From Hominiventricola aquisgranensis (GTDB lineage: Bacteria; Bacillota; Clostridia; Lachnospirales; Lachnospiraceae), in the NCBI RefSeq assembly GCF_040096225.1, contig NZ_JBBMFC010000006.1, forward strand, positions 79,899-143,898: a stretch of 64,000 nt of DNA. Direction: 5' to 3'. The stretch's first letter is position 1. Every line of letters starts with the position of its first letter. Below, one piece after another: positions 9,311 to 18,294 of the stretch. The translations under genes were made by a program, and so were the position numbers. A model generated the notes under the pieces. That model saw nothing but the letters and a program-made list of their open reading frames with translations. It searched no databases and was not told the origin of the DNA.

Positions 9311-9393
9311 AGAAGATTTTCTTCCTGTCTTGTAGTAAAATGAAAGAAAAACGCGTTTATATAGATGTAGATGCATTTACAGGAGGATAAGAC

Positions 9394-9945
9394 ATGGTTC
9401 TGTTTCTGGCACTTCTGGACACGCAGGAAGAACAGGAAAAGTTCAGGGAGATATACGAGAACTACCGGCATTTTATGTGGTACATTGCCCAGCAGAAACT
9501 TAAGGATACCCATCTGGCGGAGGATGCAGTGCAGGAAGCTTTTCTGGCACTGACCAGGCATCTGGATAAAGTGGAGGATGCACACAGCCCCAGAACGAAG
9601 AAATTTCTTGCAACAATTGTCAGAAGCAAGGCGATCGATCTCATACGGAAGAACAATCCACAGGAGGAATTGACGGATGAGCTGCCGGAAGGTAAGGCAG
9701 GAAGAGATATTCTGGATCAGCTTCTGGTGAAGGAAAATTATAACAGGCTGATCAGTTGTGTGCTGGAGCTTGACGACAACTACCGGGTGGTGTTTGAGTA
9801 CAAGTATCTGTATCGGATGAGTGACGAGGAGATCGCGGATATTCTGGGAATCTCTGCAAAAAATGTGAATGTACGGTATTTTCGTGCCAGAAAAAAACTG
9901 CAGGAAATGATCCGAAAGGAGGAAAAAAGCATTGAAGAGGCTTAG
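9394..9945 (+). CDS. ECF-family RNA polymerase sigma factor (second)
   Basis: This 183-residue protein has sigma region 2 at about 20-85 (HLAEDAVQEAFLALTRH) and region 4 at about 125-175 (MSDEEIADILGISAKNVNVRYFRARKKLQ). The ATG follows AGGAGG at 9381-9386. Its 3' end overlaps the next gene by 14 bases. Unlike the previous sigma gene, I see no ECF-type promoter upstream, only an AT-rich leader with the palindrome AAACGCGTTT at 9349-9358. Genes regulated and signal sensed are unknown. The partner membrane protein downstream is the presumptive anti-sigma factor. Confidence 0.88.
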   Translation: MVLFLALLDTQEEQEKFREIYENYRHFMWYIAQQKLKDTHLAEDAVQEAFLALTRHLDKVEDAHSPRTKKFLATIVRSKAIDLIRKNNPQEELTDELPEGKAGRDILDQLLVKENYNRLISCVLELDDNYRVVFEYKYLYRMSDEEIADILGISAKNVNVRYFRARKKLQEMIRKEEKSIEEA

Positions 9946-10846
9946 AAACGGTGCCCGGACTGAAGGGGAAGAATTATTGACCCGGGTACTGGACGAGTGC
10001 CTGGAAGAAGATTTAAGTTTTGTTCCTCATGAACGGGAGATTGCAGGAAAGCATCGGTTTTCACCGGGGTTTGAGGAACAGATGGAAGCTATGATGACAG
10101 AAGCAGAACAAAAGATGCAGGAAAAGGAATTAAAGAAGCATTTCCATTTCCAATGGGGACAACTGGCGGCATGTGTTGCAGTGTTTTGTGTATGTGGAGC
10201 ATTGGCAGGAACTGTGTATCTGCAGCACAGCGGAGGCAAAGGGACCGCGGATACCACGGCAATGATGACAGCAGAAAGTGCAGACGTTGCAGAAGAGAGT
10301 GCAGAACTTGAAGTGGCGGAAGATGCTATGGAGGATGCGGCAGATACTGGTGCGGCAGATGGCCTGGAAGCAGAGAAGACAGCAGATGTGGATACTTCAA
10401 AGGGCAAGACATATTGTGGGCAGACCATTTATCTGGCAGAGATCCAGGATATGCCGGAGGCACTGGAAAATGTAAACACTCTGGTGAACTGCCCGGTACT
10501 GGATGAAGAGAATCCGACGTTGACACTGACCATCGCCAATACGGGAGAGACGTCAACATCTTATCAGATGCCGCCAATTCTGGAAGTGTGGCTGGATGAT
10601 GGCTGGTATGTGATCCCGACAACCAGTACCGAGAGCAAAGAGCCGACCTGGACACGTCTGGAGAAGAAGATGGCCATGGATGAAGCCATTGACCTGACGC
10701 AGTATCAGATCGACTATGGTGCACAGCGGTATCGGATGGTTGTTCGGATCGGAGAGCATATGCTCAGTGCTGAATTTACCTTTGAAGAAGTATTCTCAGA
10801 GCAGATGGAGACCCTGGAGGAGATGCGAAAGGAGAGGGAGGAGTAA
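9932..10846 (+). CDS. Membrane protein with C-terminal Ig-like domain, presumptive anti-sigma partner
   Basis: This 304-residue protein has a charged cytoplasmic N-terminus of about 75 residues, one membrane segment (about 77-97), a Glu/Ala/Asp-rich linker and a C-terminal beta-rich domain (about 175-295) that resembles bacterial Ig-like domains. The start is a TTG at 9932, nine bases after AAAGGAGG and inside the sigma gene. The topology and coupling suggest an anti-sigma factor that holds the ECF protein at the membrane. No HxxxCxxC zinc motif is visible, so it would not be a classical ZAS protein. Function is inferred from position only. Confidence 0.7.
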   Translation: MKRLRNGARTEGEELLTRVLDECLEEDLSFVPHEREIAGKHRFSPGFEEQMEAMMTEAEQKMQEKELKKHFHFQWGQLAACVAVFCVCGALAGTVYLQHSGGKGTADTTAMMTAESADVAEESAELEVAEDAMEDAADTGAADGLEAEKTADVDTSKGKTYCGQTIYLAEIQDMPEALENVNTLVNCPVLDEENPTLTLTIANTGETSTSYQMPPILEVWLDDGWYVIPTTSTESKEPTWTRLEKKMAMDEAIDLTQYQIDYGAQRYRMVVRIGEHMLSAEFTFEEVFSEQMETLEEMRKEREE

Positions 10847-11803
10847 ATGAAAAAGAAAGTATTGGCTTGTGTATTATCAGGAATACTGGCAGTGTCGATC
10901 TTTGGCTGCGGAAGCAAGTCTATGATGGCTACAGAAAGTGCAGTGGCGGACAGCGCAGCTTATGATGATATGGCATATGACAGTGGCTATGACACAACGG
11001 AAGCGGCATCTGCGGAGGAAGCTGGAAGCGGTGCTGTGACTTCAGAAAATGGAATCGAAGAGGTGCAGGAAACTGATCGAAAGCTGATACGGAATGTGAA
11101 TCTAAGTCTTCAGACGAAAGAATTTGACACCGTCCTTGATAACATGAGTCAGAAGATAAAAGATCTGGGCGGATATATTCAGGATTCTTCTGTGTGGGGC
11201 AGCAGTTCGGACTATTCCAGCAGTCGTTCCGCAAGCTACACACTTCGCATTCCGTCTGACAAACTGGATGAATTTATCGATGTGGTGGAGACGCTGGGAA
11301 ATGTGACCTATAAAAATGAAAGTGTGGATGATGTGACTCTTCGTTATGTGGATGTGGATAGTCATAAGAAAGCACTGGAGACAGAACAGGAGAGGCTGCT
11401 GGCACTGCTGGAGAAGGCAGAAAATGTGGAAGATATCATTACCATTGAAAACCGTCTGTCAGATGTCCGCTATGAACTGGAAAATTACGAAAGCCAGATC
11501 CGGTTATTAGACAATCAGATCGATTACAGTACTGTCTATGTGGATATTTCAGAAGTGTTCCGAGTGACTGACACCGGTAAACAGGGCTTCTTTGAGGAAG
11601 TAGCTTCCAGATTCAGTGACAGCGTCTATGTAGTACTCATGGGACTGCGTGGATTTGCAATAGGTATCTTAGGCTCCCTTCCAATCCTGGTGGTCTGGGG
11701 TGTGATCCTTGCAGTGGTTGTGATCCTGCTTCGGAAATTTGTGTTTAAGAAAAGTAAGAAAAATAAAAAGAACACAGACCAGACGAGCGAAAACCAGCAG
11801 TAA
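10847..11803 (+). CDS. DUF4349-family lipoprotein with C-terminal membrane segment
   Basis: This 318-residue protein starts with a lipoprotein signal ending in SIFGCG (Cys21). An Asp/Ala/Ser-rich linker follows. The DUF4349 core at about 80-250 contains RKLIRNVNLSLQTKEFD and a predicted coiled coil with ETEQERLLALLEKAENVED. A membrane segment at about 260-295 and a lysine-rich tail end the protein. The family occurs widely in Firmicutes with no settled function. It follows the Ig-like membrane protein directly, so the sigma factor, its partner and this lipoprotein form one operon that may sense or respond to envelope stress. A terminator follows. Confidence 0.82.
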   Translation: MKKKVLACVLSGILAVSIFGCGSKSMMATESAVADSAAYDDMAYDSGYDTTEAASAEEAGSGAVTSENGIEEVQETDRKLIRNVNLSLQTKEFDTVLDNMSQKIKDLGGYIQDSSVWGSSSDYSSSRSASYTLRIPSDKLDEFIDVVETLGNVTYKNESVDDVTLRYVDVDSHKKALETEQERLLALLEKAENVEDIITIENRLSDVRYELENYESQIRLLDNQIDYSTVYVDISEVFRVTDTGKQGFFEEVASRFSDSVYVVLMGLRGFAIGILGSLPILVVWGVILAVVVILLRKFVFKKSKKNKKNTDQTSENQQ

Positions 11804-11818
11804 ACATTGATATAACAG

Positions 11819-11852
11819 GCTTTCGGGTCATAGAGGCCCGGAAGCTCTTTTT
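11819..11852 (+). terminator. Intrinsic terminator after the DUF4349 gene
   Basis: GCTTTCGGG and CCCGGAAGC pair over nine positions with one T-G pair, then TCTTTTTT follows. The T run ends just before the -35 box of the next promoter. Confidence 0.8.
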
Positions 11853-11854
11853 TG

Positions 11855-11883
11855 TTGCCAACTGCACCGCCAGATGCTATAAT
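11855..11883 (+). promoter_or_regulatory. Sigma-A promoter of the GH13-like gene
   Basis: TTGCCA at 11855-11860 and TATAAT at 11878-11883 are 17 bases apart, with a TG extended -10 motif. It lies after the in-frame ATG-type start at 11852, which shows that the coding start is the later ATG at 11942. Confidence 0.8.
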
Positions 11884-11941
11884 ACATATAATTGGGTTAA
11901 ATATCGACTACCGAAAAAAGAAGATAAAGAGGACATTGCAC

Positions 11942-13777
11942 ATGGATGTTAGACCGGGAGAACCGGAACGCCTGGGTGTCACGAGGCTTCAAAGGGATCT
12001 GAATTTTGCCGCTGCAGTACCGGAAAATCGGGATTGCAGTCTGTTGTTGTATAAAAAAGGCTCTGCCAAGATTGAGCAGGAGATTCCGTTTACAGAAGAG
12101 ATGCGGTTTGGAGATGTCTGTGCAGTTCGCATCAGTCAGTTTCCAGCAGATACATATGAATATAATTACCAGATCGACGGAAAAGTTGTACAGGATCCTT
12201 ATGCAGTGCAGCTTACAGGAAGAGAGCACTGGGGAGAAAGACCAGAGGAAGGCAAAGAGGTAAGGTGTGTGCCGGAGACGGGACATTTTTCCTGGAAAGG
12301 TGACCGACCGCTGAAGATTCCTTATGAAGAGTGTATACTGTACACGACGCATGTGAGAGGGTTCACCATGGATCCGTCGGCGAAGGTCCGACACCCAGGA
12401 ACCTTTGCAGGCATTCGGGAGAAGATTCCCTATTTAAAAGGAATGGGAATCACGCAGCTGGAGCTGATGCCAGTCTATGAGTTTTTTGAATGGTCAGTAG
12501 GACCGCCTCAGAAGAAGCATCAGCCGGTGCCGAAGGGATATTTTGATAAAATCAATTACTGGGGATATACACAGGCACAGTACTTTGCACCAAAGACCGC
12601 ATACAGTGCGTCTGGCAATCCGGTGCAGGAGTTAAAAGAGCTGGTACGGGCACTCCATAAGAATGGAATCGAGCTGATCCTGGAGTTTTATTTTGCAGAG
12701 AGAACCAGCCCCAATCTGATCATGGACTGCATCCATTATTGGGTCAAAGAATATCACATAGATGGCGTACATGTGAATTGTGCGGTGGCTCCACTTCGGG
12801 CACTGGCGTTGGATCCGGTGTTGTCAAGAACCAAGATCATGAGTGAATATTTCCCATTGGATCAGATCTTTGCGGAAAAGGAAGTACCGGTGTATCGTCG
12901 ACTGGCAGCATACAATGATGATTTTCTGATCAAAGCCCGCCGGTTTCTGCGGGGAGATGAAAATATGACCGGACAGATTGCGGAGAGTATCCGAAGGAAC
13001 CCGGCCACCTGTACCACAATCAATTATCTGGCTTCCCACAATGGATTTACATTAAATGATGCGGTTTCCTATTCGTCCAAGCATAACGAGGATAATGGAG
13101 AAGATAACAGGGACGGAAGCAATTATAATTATGGTTGTAATTATGGCGTGGAAGGTCCGACCACATCAAGGCGAATCCAGAAGCTCAGATCCAGACAGCT
13201 TCGCAATGCGTTTTTGTTGCTGCTGTTGTCGCAGGGTGTTCCGGCCATCTATGGCGGAGACGAGATGGGTAATTCTCAGCAGGGCAACAATAATGTTTAT
13301 TGTCAGGACAATCCGCTGTCCTGGATACAATGGGGAAAGTCGTCTGTTAACAGAAAGCTGCAGCAGTTTGTGCGTGAGACAATCTCATTTCGAAAAGCAC
13401 ATCCGGCTTTTGGGCAGGCATCTGAGTATCAGATGAGAGATCTGAAGTCTCATGGAATTCCGGATCTGTCTTACCATGGAAAGAAAGCATGGTACGGGGA
13501 CTTTGAGAATGAGAGCCGTCAGATCGGCGTTCTCTATGCGGGAGCTTACACCGGAGAGGACACTTTATATATTTTATATAATATGGATGCGATCGTGCAT
13601 GAGCTGGCACTGCCAACACTGCCGGGCAAAGAGCAATGGTATCTTCTGGCTGATACGGGGCGGGAAGATGTGTTCTTAAAGGAACGGGAGAAGCCGCTTC
13701 CACGAAAGCAGAAGATGATCCTGGTGGAACCTCACACAATCTTGATACTGGAAGGCGCGAAATATGAGACTGATTAA
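11942..13777 (+). CDS. GH13-family (isoamylase/debranching-type) protein lacking catalytic residues
   Basis: This 611-residue protein has an N-terminal CBM48-like segment (about 1-110), a GH13-type barrel (about 120-520) and a C-terminal beta domain. Glycogen debranching enzymes and pullulanases are the closest families I recognise. The four conserved catalytic regions are degenerate. Region I reads ILEFYFAE near 245 instead of DVVYNH. Region II reads DGVHVN, with Asn279 in place of the nucleophile Asp and His277 in place of Arg. Region IV reads HN at 366-367 in place of HD. The rest (GGDEMGNSQQGNNNVYCQ) is well kept. It is probably a glycan-binding or regulatory pseudoenzyme rather than an active hydrolase. 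The start at 11942 follows AAAGAGGA and the promoter. Confidence 0.82.
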   Translation: MDVRPGEPERLGVTRLQRDLNFAAAVPENRDCSLLLYKKGSAKIEQEIPFTEEMRFGDVCAVRISQFPADTYEYNYQIDGKVVQDPYAVQLTGREHWGERPEEGKEVRCVPETGHFSWKGDRPLKIPYEECILYTTHVRGFTMDPSAKVRHPGTFAGIREKIPYLKGMGITQLELMPVYEFFEWSVGPPQKKHQPVPKGYFDKINYWGYTQAQYFAPKTAYSASGNPVQELKELVRALHKNGIELILEFYFAERTSPNLIMDCIHYWVKEYHIDGVHVNCAVAPLRALALDPVLSRTKIMSEYFPLDQIFAEKEVPVYRRLAAYNDDFLIKARRFLRGDENMTGQIAESIRRNPATCTTINYLASHNGFTLNDAVSYSSKHNEDNGEDNRDGSNYNYGCNYGVEGPTTSRRIQKLRSRQLRNAFLLLLLSQGVPAIYGGDEMGNSQQGNNNVYCQDNPLSWIQWGKSSVNRKLQQFVRETISFRKAHPAFGQASEYQMRDLKSHGIPDLSYHGKKAWYGDFENESRQIGVLYAGAYTGEDTLYILYNMDAIVHELALPTLPGKEQWYLLADTGREDVFLKEREKPLPRKQKMILVEPHTILILEGAKYETD

Positions 13778-14336
13778 TATATGGAAGCATTTTCATACGA
13801 TTACGGAGCATAAGATCATGGTGGCGAAGCATTGCTTCAAGGTCGGCATGTACTGGCAGGGACTGACCCATGATCTGTCCAAATATTCCCCGTCAGAGTT
13901 CTGGCAGGGATGCAAGTATTACCAGGGATATCGAAGTCCAAACAATGCGGAACGCGAGGACAAAGGATATTCTGCTGCGTGGCTGCATCATAAGGGACGC
14001 AACAAGCACCACTATGAGTACTGGATCGATTACAGTCTGGGACCGGTCAAAGGAATGGCAGGCATGAAGATGCCGTTGAAATATGTCAATGAGATGATCA
14101 TGGACCGGATCGCAGCATCCAAGATCTATGAAGGAAAAAGTTATACGCAGCATTCGCCGCTGGAATATTATGAAAAGGGTAAGGATTCTTATATGATCCA
14201 CCCGGAGACGCGGGCACTTCTGGAGTATATGCTTCATATGCTTGACGAAAAGGGCGAGGAATTTACCTTTGCCTATATGAGGAAATATATGGTAGGTCGG
14301 AAAAATTATCCGAAACTTACCAAATGGAAAAAATAA
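13764..14336 (+). CDS. DUF5662 family protein
   Basis: This 190-residue protein overlaps the end of the GH13-like gene by 14 bases and is cotranscribed with it. It is rich in His and Tyr: HDLSKYSP near 36, WLHHKGRNKHHYEYW near 75, then YTQHSPLEYYEKGKDSYMIHPETR. The spaced HD, HH and HxxxE residues look like a metal-binding helical fold, perhaps related to HD-type hydrolases, but I cannot show that. It matches my recollection of DUF5662, a common clostridial family of unknown function. No membrane segment is visible. Confidence 0.75.
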   Translation: MRLINIWKHFHTITEHKIMVAKHCFKVGMYWQGLTHDLSKYSPSEFWQGCKYYQGYRSPNNAEREDKGYSAAWLHHKGRNKHHYEYWIDYSLGPVKGMAGMKMPLKYVNEMIMDRIAASKIYEGKSYTQHSPLEYYEKGKDSYMIHPETRALLEYMLHMLDEKGEEFTFAYMRKYMVGRKNYPKLTKWKK

Positions 14337-14352
14337 CATTCGAGGAAATATT

Positions 14353-14724
14353 ATGAAATACGCATATCAAGTTATGATTATCGGTGGAATCTCTCTGGCT
14401 GGAGAGCTTCTGAATTATCTGTTGCCGCTGCCGGTTCCGGCCAGCGTATACGGCATGTTACTGTTGTTGATTTGTCTTTGTACCAAGGTCATTAAGCTGG
14501 ATCAGATCCAGGAGACCGCAGATTTTATGCTGGTAGCTATGCCGCTGGTGTTTGTGGGACCTGGAGTTGCCTTGATGGAATCTTTTGGACTCATGAAAGA
14601 TTCTCTGCTTGGAATCCTTATAATCTCTGTACTGTCCACCATGGTTGTTATGGTTCTGACAGGACTGATCGCGCAGATACTGGTGCGCAGAAAGAGAGAT
14701 AAGGAGGATGAATTCCATGGATAG
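14353..14724 (+). CDS. lrgA: CidA/LrgA family holin-like protein
   Basis: This 123-residue membrane protein has four predicted membrane segments, and the motif PLPVPASVYGMLLLL near residue 25 is typical of the CidA/LrgA family. In Staphylococcus LrgA and LrgB modulate murein hydrolase activity and cell lysis; in other bacteria the pair is linked to pyruvate or glycolate transport. The gene overlaps lrgB by eight bases. The ATG follows GAGGAAA. Membership in the family is clear, while the transported or controlled substrate is not. Confidence 0.87.
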   Translation: MKYAYQVMIIGGISLAGELLNYLLPLPVPASVYGMLLLLICLCTKVIKLDQIQETADFMLVAMPLVFVGPGVALMESFGLMKDSLLGILIISVLSTMVVMVLTGLIAQILVRRKRDKEDEFHG

Positions 14725-15409
14725 TCTGATGCAGAACTCTGCTTACTTTGGATTTTTTATTACCCTGATGGGCTACTGGTGCGCCGTACAGGTTGGAAAG
14801 CGGATGAGAAGTACACTTTGTAATCCGCTGTTATTATCCATTATTTTTATTATTGCATTTTTGAAGCTGACCAATATCAGCTATGATTCTTATGACAATG
14901 GTGCGAAATATATTAATTATTTCCTGACACCATCCACAGTCTGCCTGGCAGTGCCATTGTATCGCCAGTTAAAGCTTCTGAAAGAATATGCAGGAGCTAT
15001 CGTGCTCAGCATTCTGTCAGGAACAGCGGCATGCGCGATCATGATCTTCGGACTGTCCAAATTCTTTGCGCTGGAGATGAGCATTTATGCCTCTTTAGTA
15101 CCGAAGTCCATCACCACTGCCATTGCACTGGGCATGACTGAAGAAATGGGCGGCGTGGCTGCTGTGACGGTTATGTCTGTGTTCTTGACAGGAATTCTGG
15201 GAGCTGTGATCGCAGGAACAGTATTTAAGCTGTTCCATATTGAGGATCCGGTGGCTCAGGGTCTGGCCATGGGAACAGCATCCCACGCTATCGGAACCAG
15301 TAAGGCTCTGGAGATGGGAGAGATCCAGGCAGCGATGAGCAGTCTTGCCATTGCAGTAACCGGTATTTTTACCGTTATCATCGGACCGATCATTGCAGGT
15401 CTGTATTAG
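14717..15409 (+). CDS. lrgB: LrgB family protein
   Basis: This 230-residue integral membrane protein has six to seven hydrophobic segments and the LrgB signature VPKSITTAIALGMTEEMGG near residue 130, followed by GTASHAIGTSKALEMGE. It is the usual partner of the upstream LrgA protein. An in-frame ATG at 14708 abuts the AAGGAGG at 14701-14707 with no spacing, so the ATG at 14717, nine bases away, is chosen. The pair would sit in the cytoplasmic membrane and affect autolysis or organic acid export; which one applies here is unknown. Confidence 0.88.
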   Translation: MDSLMQNSAYFGFFITLMGYWCAVQVGKRMRSTLCNPLLLSIIFIIAFLKLTNISYDSYDNGAKYINYFLTPSTVCLAVPLYRQLKLLKEYAGAIVLSILSGTAACAIMIFGLSKFFALEMSIYASLVPKSITTAIALGMTEEMGGVAAVTVMSVFLTGILGAVIAGTVFKLFHIEDPVAQGLAMGTASHAIGTSKALEMGEIQAAMSSLAIAVTGIFTVIIGPIIAGLY

Positions 15410-15452
15410 AAAACAGTAAATAATAGTTGTTTCAGCCGAAGGAGGGAACGCC

Positions 15453-16460
15453 ATGACGATCAGGGAAAGCACAGAACAGTGGGAAGATCAGTTTTTAAGT
15501 CCTTATGCTGCCCATAGCAGAGATTCCAGAGGCCGTGAGGTGGAGGAGACACCCTGCGACATCCGGCCGGTTTACCAAAGAGACCGGGATCGGATCCTGC
15601 ATTGTAAAGCCTTTCGGAGACTGAAGCACAAGACACAGGTATTTCTTACTCCACAGGGAGACCATTACCGCACCAGACTGACCCATACGCTGGAAGTGGC
15701 GCAGACAGCGAGAACCATTGCCAGGGCACTCAGACTCAATGAAGATCTGACCGAAGCCATTGCACTGGGACATGATCTTGGACACACACCTTTTGGTCAT
15801 GCCGGAGAAAGGGCACTCAATGAGGTGTTCAGTGAAGGATTCCGACACCATGAACAAAGTGTACGGATCGTGGAGAAGCTGGAAAAGGAAGGCCGGGGGC
15901 TGAACCTGACCTGGGAAGTAAGAAACGGAATCCTCAACCATCAGATGACCGGTCAGCCGGACACTCTGGAAGGTTGGGTGGTTCGTTATTCTGACAAAAT
16001 CGCGTATATTCACCATGATGTGGATGATGCGATCCGGGGAGGAATCATCCGGGAAGAGGAGATCCCCCGTACATATACAGATATTCTGGGACATTCGTCC
16101 AAGGAACGTCTGAATACCATGATCCATGACATTGTGGCACAGAGCCAGGGAAAACCTTCCATTACCATGTCAGAGGATGTGGAATTTGCTTTCAGGGGTA
16201 TGCGCAGATATATGTTTGATAATGTGTATACTAATCCGAAAGCAAAGGGAGAGGAGCGCAAGGCAGAAAATACAGTGAAAGAGCTGTTTCTGTATTATAT
16301 GGATCATCCAGAGCTTCTTTCCAATGAATATATTGAGAGAATGTGGCAGTCCGGAGAGACACAGGAACGAAGTGTCTGCGATTATATTGCAGGAATGACG
16401 GATCAGTATGCCATCACCAAATTCCAGGAGTTTTTCGTTCCGGCTGCCTGGAGGTATTAA
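15453..16460 (+). CDS. dgt: Deoxyguanosinetriphosphate triphosphohydrolase-like HD protein
   Basis: This 335-residue protein hydrolyses dNTPs to deoxynucleosides and triphosphate, or is a close relative of enzymes that do. The HD-domain metal ligands are visible: His78 in RLTHTLEVAQ, His107-Asp108 in GHDLGHTPFGH and a later Asp in RYSDKIAYIHHDVDDA. It is shorter than E. coli Dgt (about 505) and fits the 330-residue Gram-positive group that is usually found just before dnaG and rpoD, as here. AAGGAGGGA precedes the ATG. It probably helps tune nucleotide pools for replication. Confidence 0.93.
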   Translation: MTIRESTEQWEDQFLSPYAAHSRDSRGREVEETPCDIRPVYQRDRDRILHCKAFRRLKHKTQVFLTPQGDHYRTRLTHTLEVAQTARTIARALRLNEDLTEAIALGHDLGHTPFGHAGERALNEVFSEGFRHHEQSVRIVEKLEKEGRGLNLTWEVRNGILNHQMTGQPDTLEGWVVRYSDKIAYIHHDVDDAIRGGIIREEEIPRTYTDILGHSSKERLNTMIHDIVAQSQGKPSITMSEDVEFAFRGMRRYMFDNVYTNPKAKGEERKAENTVKELFLYYMDHPELLSNEYIERMWQSGETQERSVCDYIAGMTDQYAITKFQEFFVPAAWRY

Positions 16461-16478
16461 CAGGAATCGGGTGATTTC

Positions 16479-18257
16479 ATGAGTTACTATGCACAGGAAC
16501 TGGTAGAAGAGATCCGTTCCCGCAGCGACATTGTGGATGTGATATCCGGCTATGTGAAGCTGCAGCGGAAAGGAAGCAACTATGTGGGAGTCTGCCCGTT
16601 CCACAATGACCGAAATCCATCTATGTCCGTCAACCAGCCTAGGCAGATGTATCACTGTTTCAGTTGCGGAGCTGGTGGAGATGTATTTAAGTTTGTGATG
16701 GATTATGAAAATCTGACATTCCCTGAGGCTGTCAAAGTACTGGCGGATCGGGCAGGCATTGAACTGCCGGAGCAGGATTATTCACCGGAAGCCAGAAAAC
16801 AGGCAGATCTGAAGGAACAGATTATGGAGCTTAACCGTCTGGCAGGAAAGTATTATTACTATATGCTTCGCCAGCCGGATGGAAAGCAGGGCCTTGACTA
16901 TCTCAAGGGGCGGAAGCTTTCGGATGAGACCATTCGGAAGTTTGGCCTTGGATGCTCCAGCAAACGGGGCAACGACCTGTATAAATACCTGAAAAGCAAA
17001 GGGTATTCGGATTCTCTGCTGAAAGAATCCGGGCTGATGCAGGTGGATGAACGAGATGGCATGCGCGATAAATTCTGGAACCGGGTCATGTTTCCCATTA
17101 TGGACAGCCGAAACCGGATCATCGGATTCGGCGGACGGGTCATGGGAGATGCAAAGCCTAAATACCTGAACTCTCCGGAGACCAAGGTGTTTGACAAGAG
17201 CCGGAACCTCTATGGACTGAACCTGGCGCGGACAAGCCGGAAGCCAAACATGATTCTGTGTGAAGGGTACATGGATGTGATCGCCATGCACCAGGCGGGC
17301 TTCAATCAGGCGGTAGCGTCGCTGGGAACTGCGTTTACGCAGCAGCAGTCCGTGATCCTCAAACGGTATACCAATGAAGTACTTCTGACCTATGACAGTG
17401 ATGATGCGGGAGTGAGAGCCGCTATGCGGGCCATTCCGATCCTGAAGGATGCAGGTCTGACGGCCAGAGTTATCAATATGGAACCGTATAAGGATCCTGA
17501 TGAATTCATCAAAGCGTTGGGAGCAGAGGAATTCCAGAAGCGGATCGACACGGCAGAGAGCAGCTTTTTCTTTGAATTGCGGATTCTGGAGAGACAGTAT
17601 AACTTCCGTGATCCGGAGAGCAAGACCTTGTTTTTCAGGGAAGTTGCGAAGAAACTGCTGGAGTTCGATGCAGGTATTGAGAGAAACAATTACATTGAAG
17701 CGGCGGCTGAGAAATATCATCTGACCTATGATCAGCTTGTGAAAATGGTGAGCCAGACCGGAGAGCAGCTGGGAAATCTGAAAAAACGGCCCGAGATGGG
17801 AAATGTGTCCAGAGATCCGGCAAGAAGACGGCAGAAAGAAGATGCGGGTGTCCGTTCCCAGCGGTTACTGATCACATGGATGAGCACCAGTGAGCAGTTG
17901 TACCGGAATATCACCAGATATGTAAAACCGGAAGATTTTACAGATGAGCTGTGCCAAAAGGCGGCTACATTGTTAGGAACACAGATGGAGCAGGGGCATC
18001 TGAACCCTGCGGCTCTTTTTCAGTATTTTGAGGAGGGAGAAGAACAGGAGCGTGCAGCAGCCATGTTTAATGACTCAATTCCAGCTCTGAAGAGCAGGGA
18101 GGAAGAGGAAAAAGCGTTACAGGAAACGATCCTGAGAGTAAAACAGAACAGCATCGCCTGGCAGACGGAGCACATGGATCCCGGAGACATGAATGCACTT
18201 CAGGAGATCGTGCGAAAGCGCAGGGAAATAGAGAAATTGCATATTTCTTTGGATTAA
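16479..18257 (+). CDS. dnaG: DNA primase
   Basis: DnaG makes RNA primers at the replication fork. The 592 residues show the expected order: a CHC2 zinc domain (Cys39, His42, Cys60, Cys63), the RNA polymerase core with the TOPRIM motifs CEGYMDVIAMHQAG and TYDSDDAG in the middle, and a C-terminal helicase-interaction domain after about residue 430. It lies 18 bases after dgt and 37 bases before the chosen rpoD start, the classic macromolecular synthesis arrangement. The ATG has a weak AGGAA site further upstream, so coupling to dgt is likely. Confidence 0.97.
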   Translation: MSYYAQELVEEIRSRSDIVDVISGYVKLQRKGSNYVGVCPFHNDRNPSMSVNQPRQMYHCFSCGAGGDVFKFVMDYENLTFPEAVKVLADRAGIELPEQDYSPEARKQADLKEQIMELNRLAGKYYYYMLRQPDGKQGLDYLKGRKLSDETIRKFGLGCSSKRGNDLYKYLKSKGYSDSLLKESGLMQVDERDGMRDKFWNRVMFPIMDSRNRIIGFGGRVMGDAKPKYLNSPETKVFDKSRNLYGLNLARTSRKPNMILCEGYMDVIAMHQAGFNQAVASLGTAFTQQQSVILKRYTNEVLLTYDSDDAGVRAAMRAIPILKDAGLTARVINMEPYKDPDEFIKALGAEEFQKRIDTAESSFFFELRILERQYNFRDPESKTLFFREVAKKLLEFDAGIERNNYIEAAAEKYHLTYDQLVKMVSQTGEQLGNLKKRPEMGNVSRDPARRRQKEDAGVRSQRLLITWMSTSEQLYRNITRYVKPEDFTDELCQKAATLLGTQMEQGHLNPAALFQYFEEGEEQERAAAMFNDSIPALKSREEEEKALQETILRVKQNSIAWQTEHMDPGDMNALQEIVRKRREIEKLHISLD

Positions 18258-18294
18258 GGATAAAATATGAACAATTATGGAAGGAAGAACCAAT

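Noticed and set aside
11852..11941. Longer N-terminus for the GH13-like protein
   Set aside because: The extension contains the -10 box of a strong promoter and lacks family similarity.
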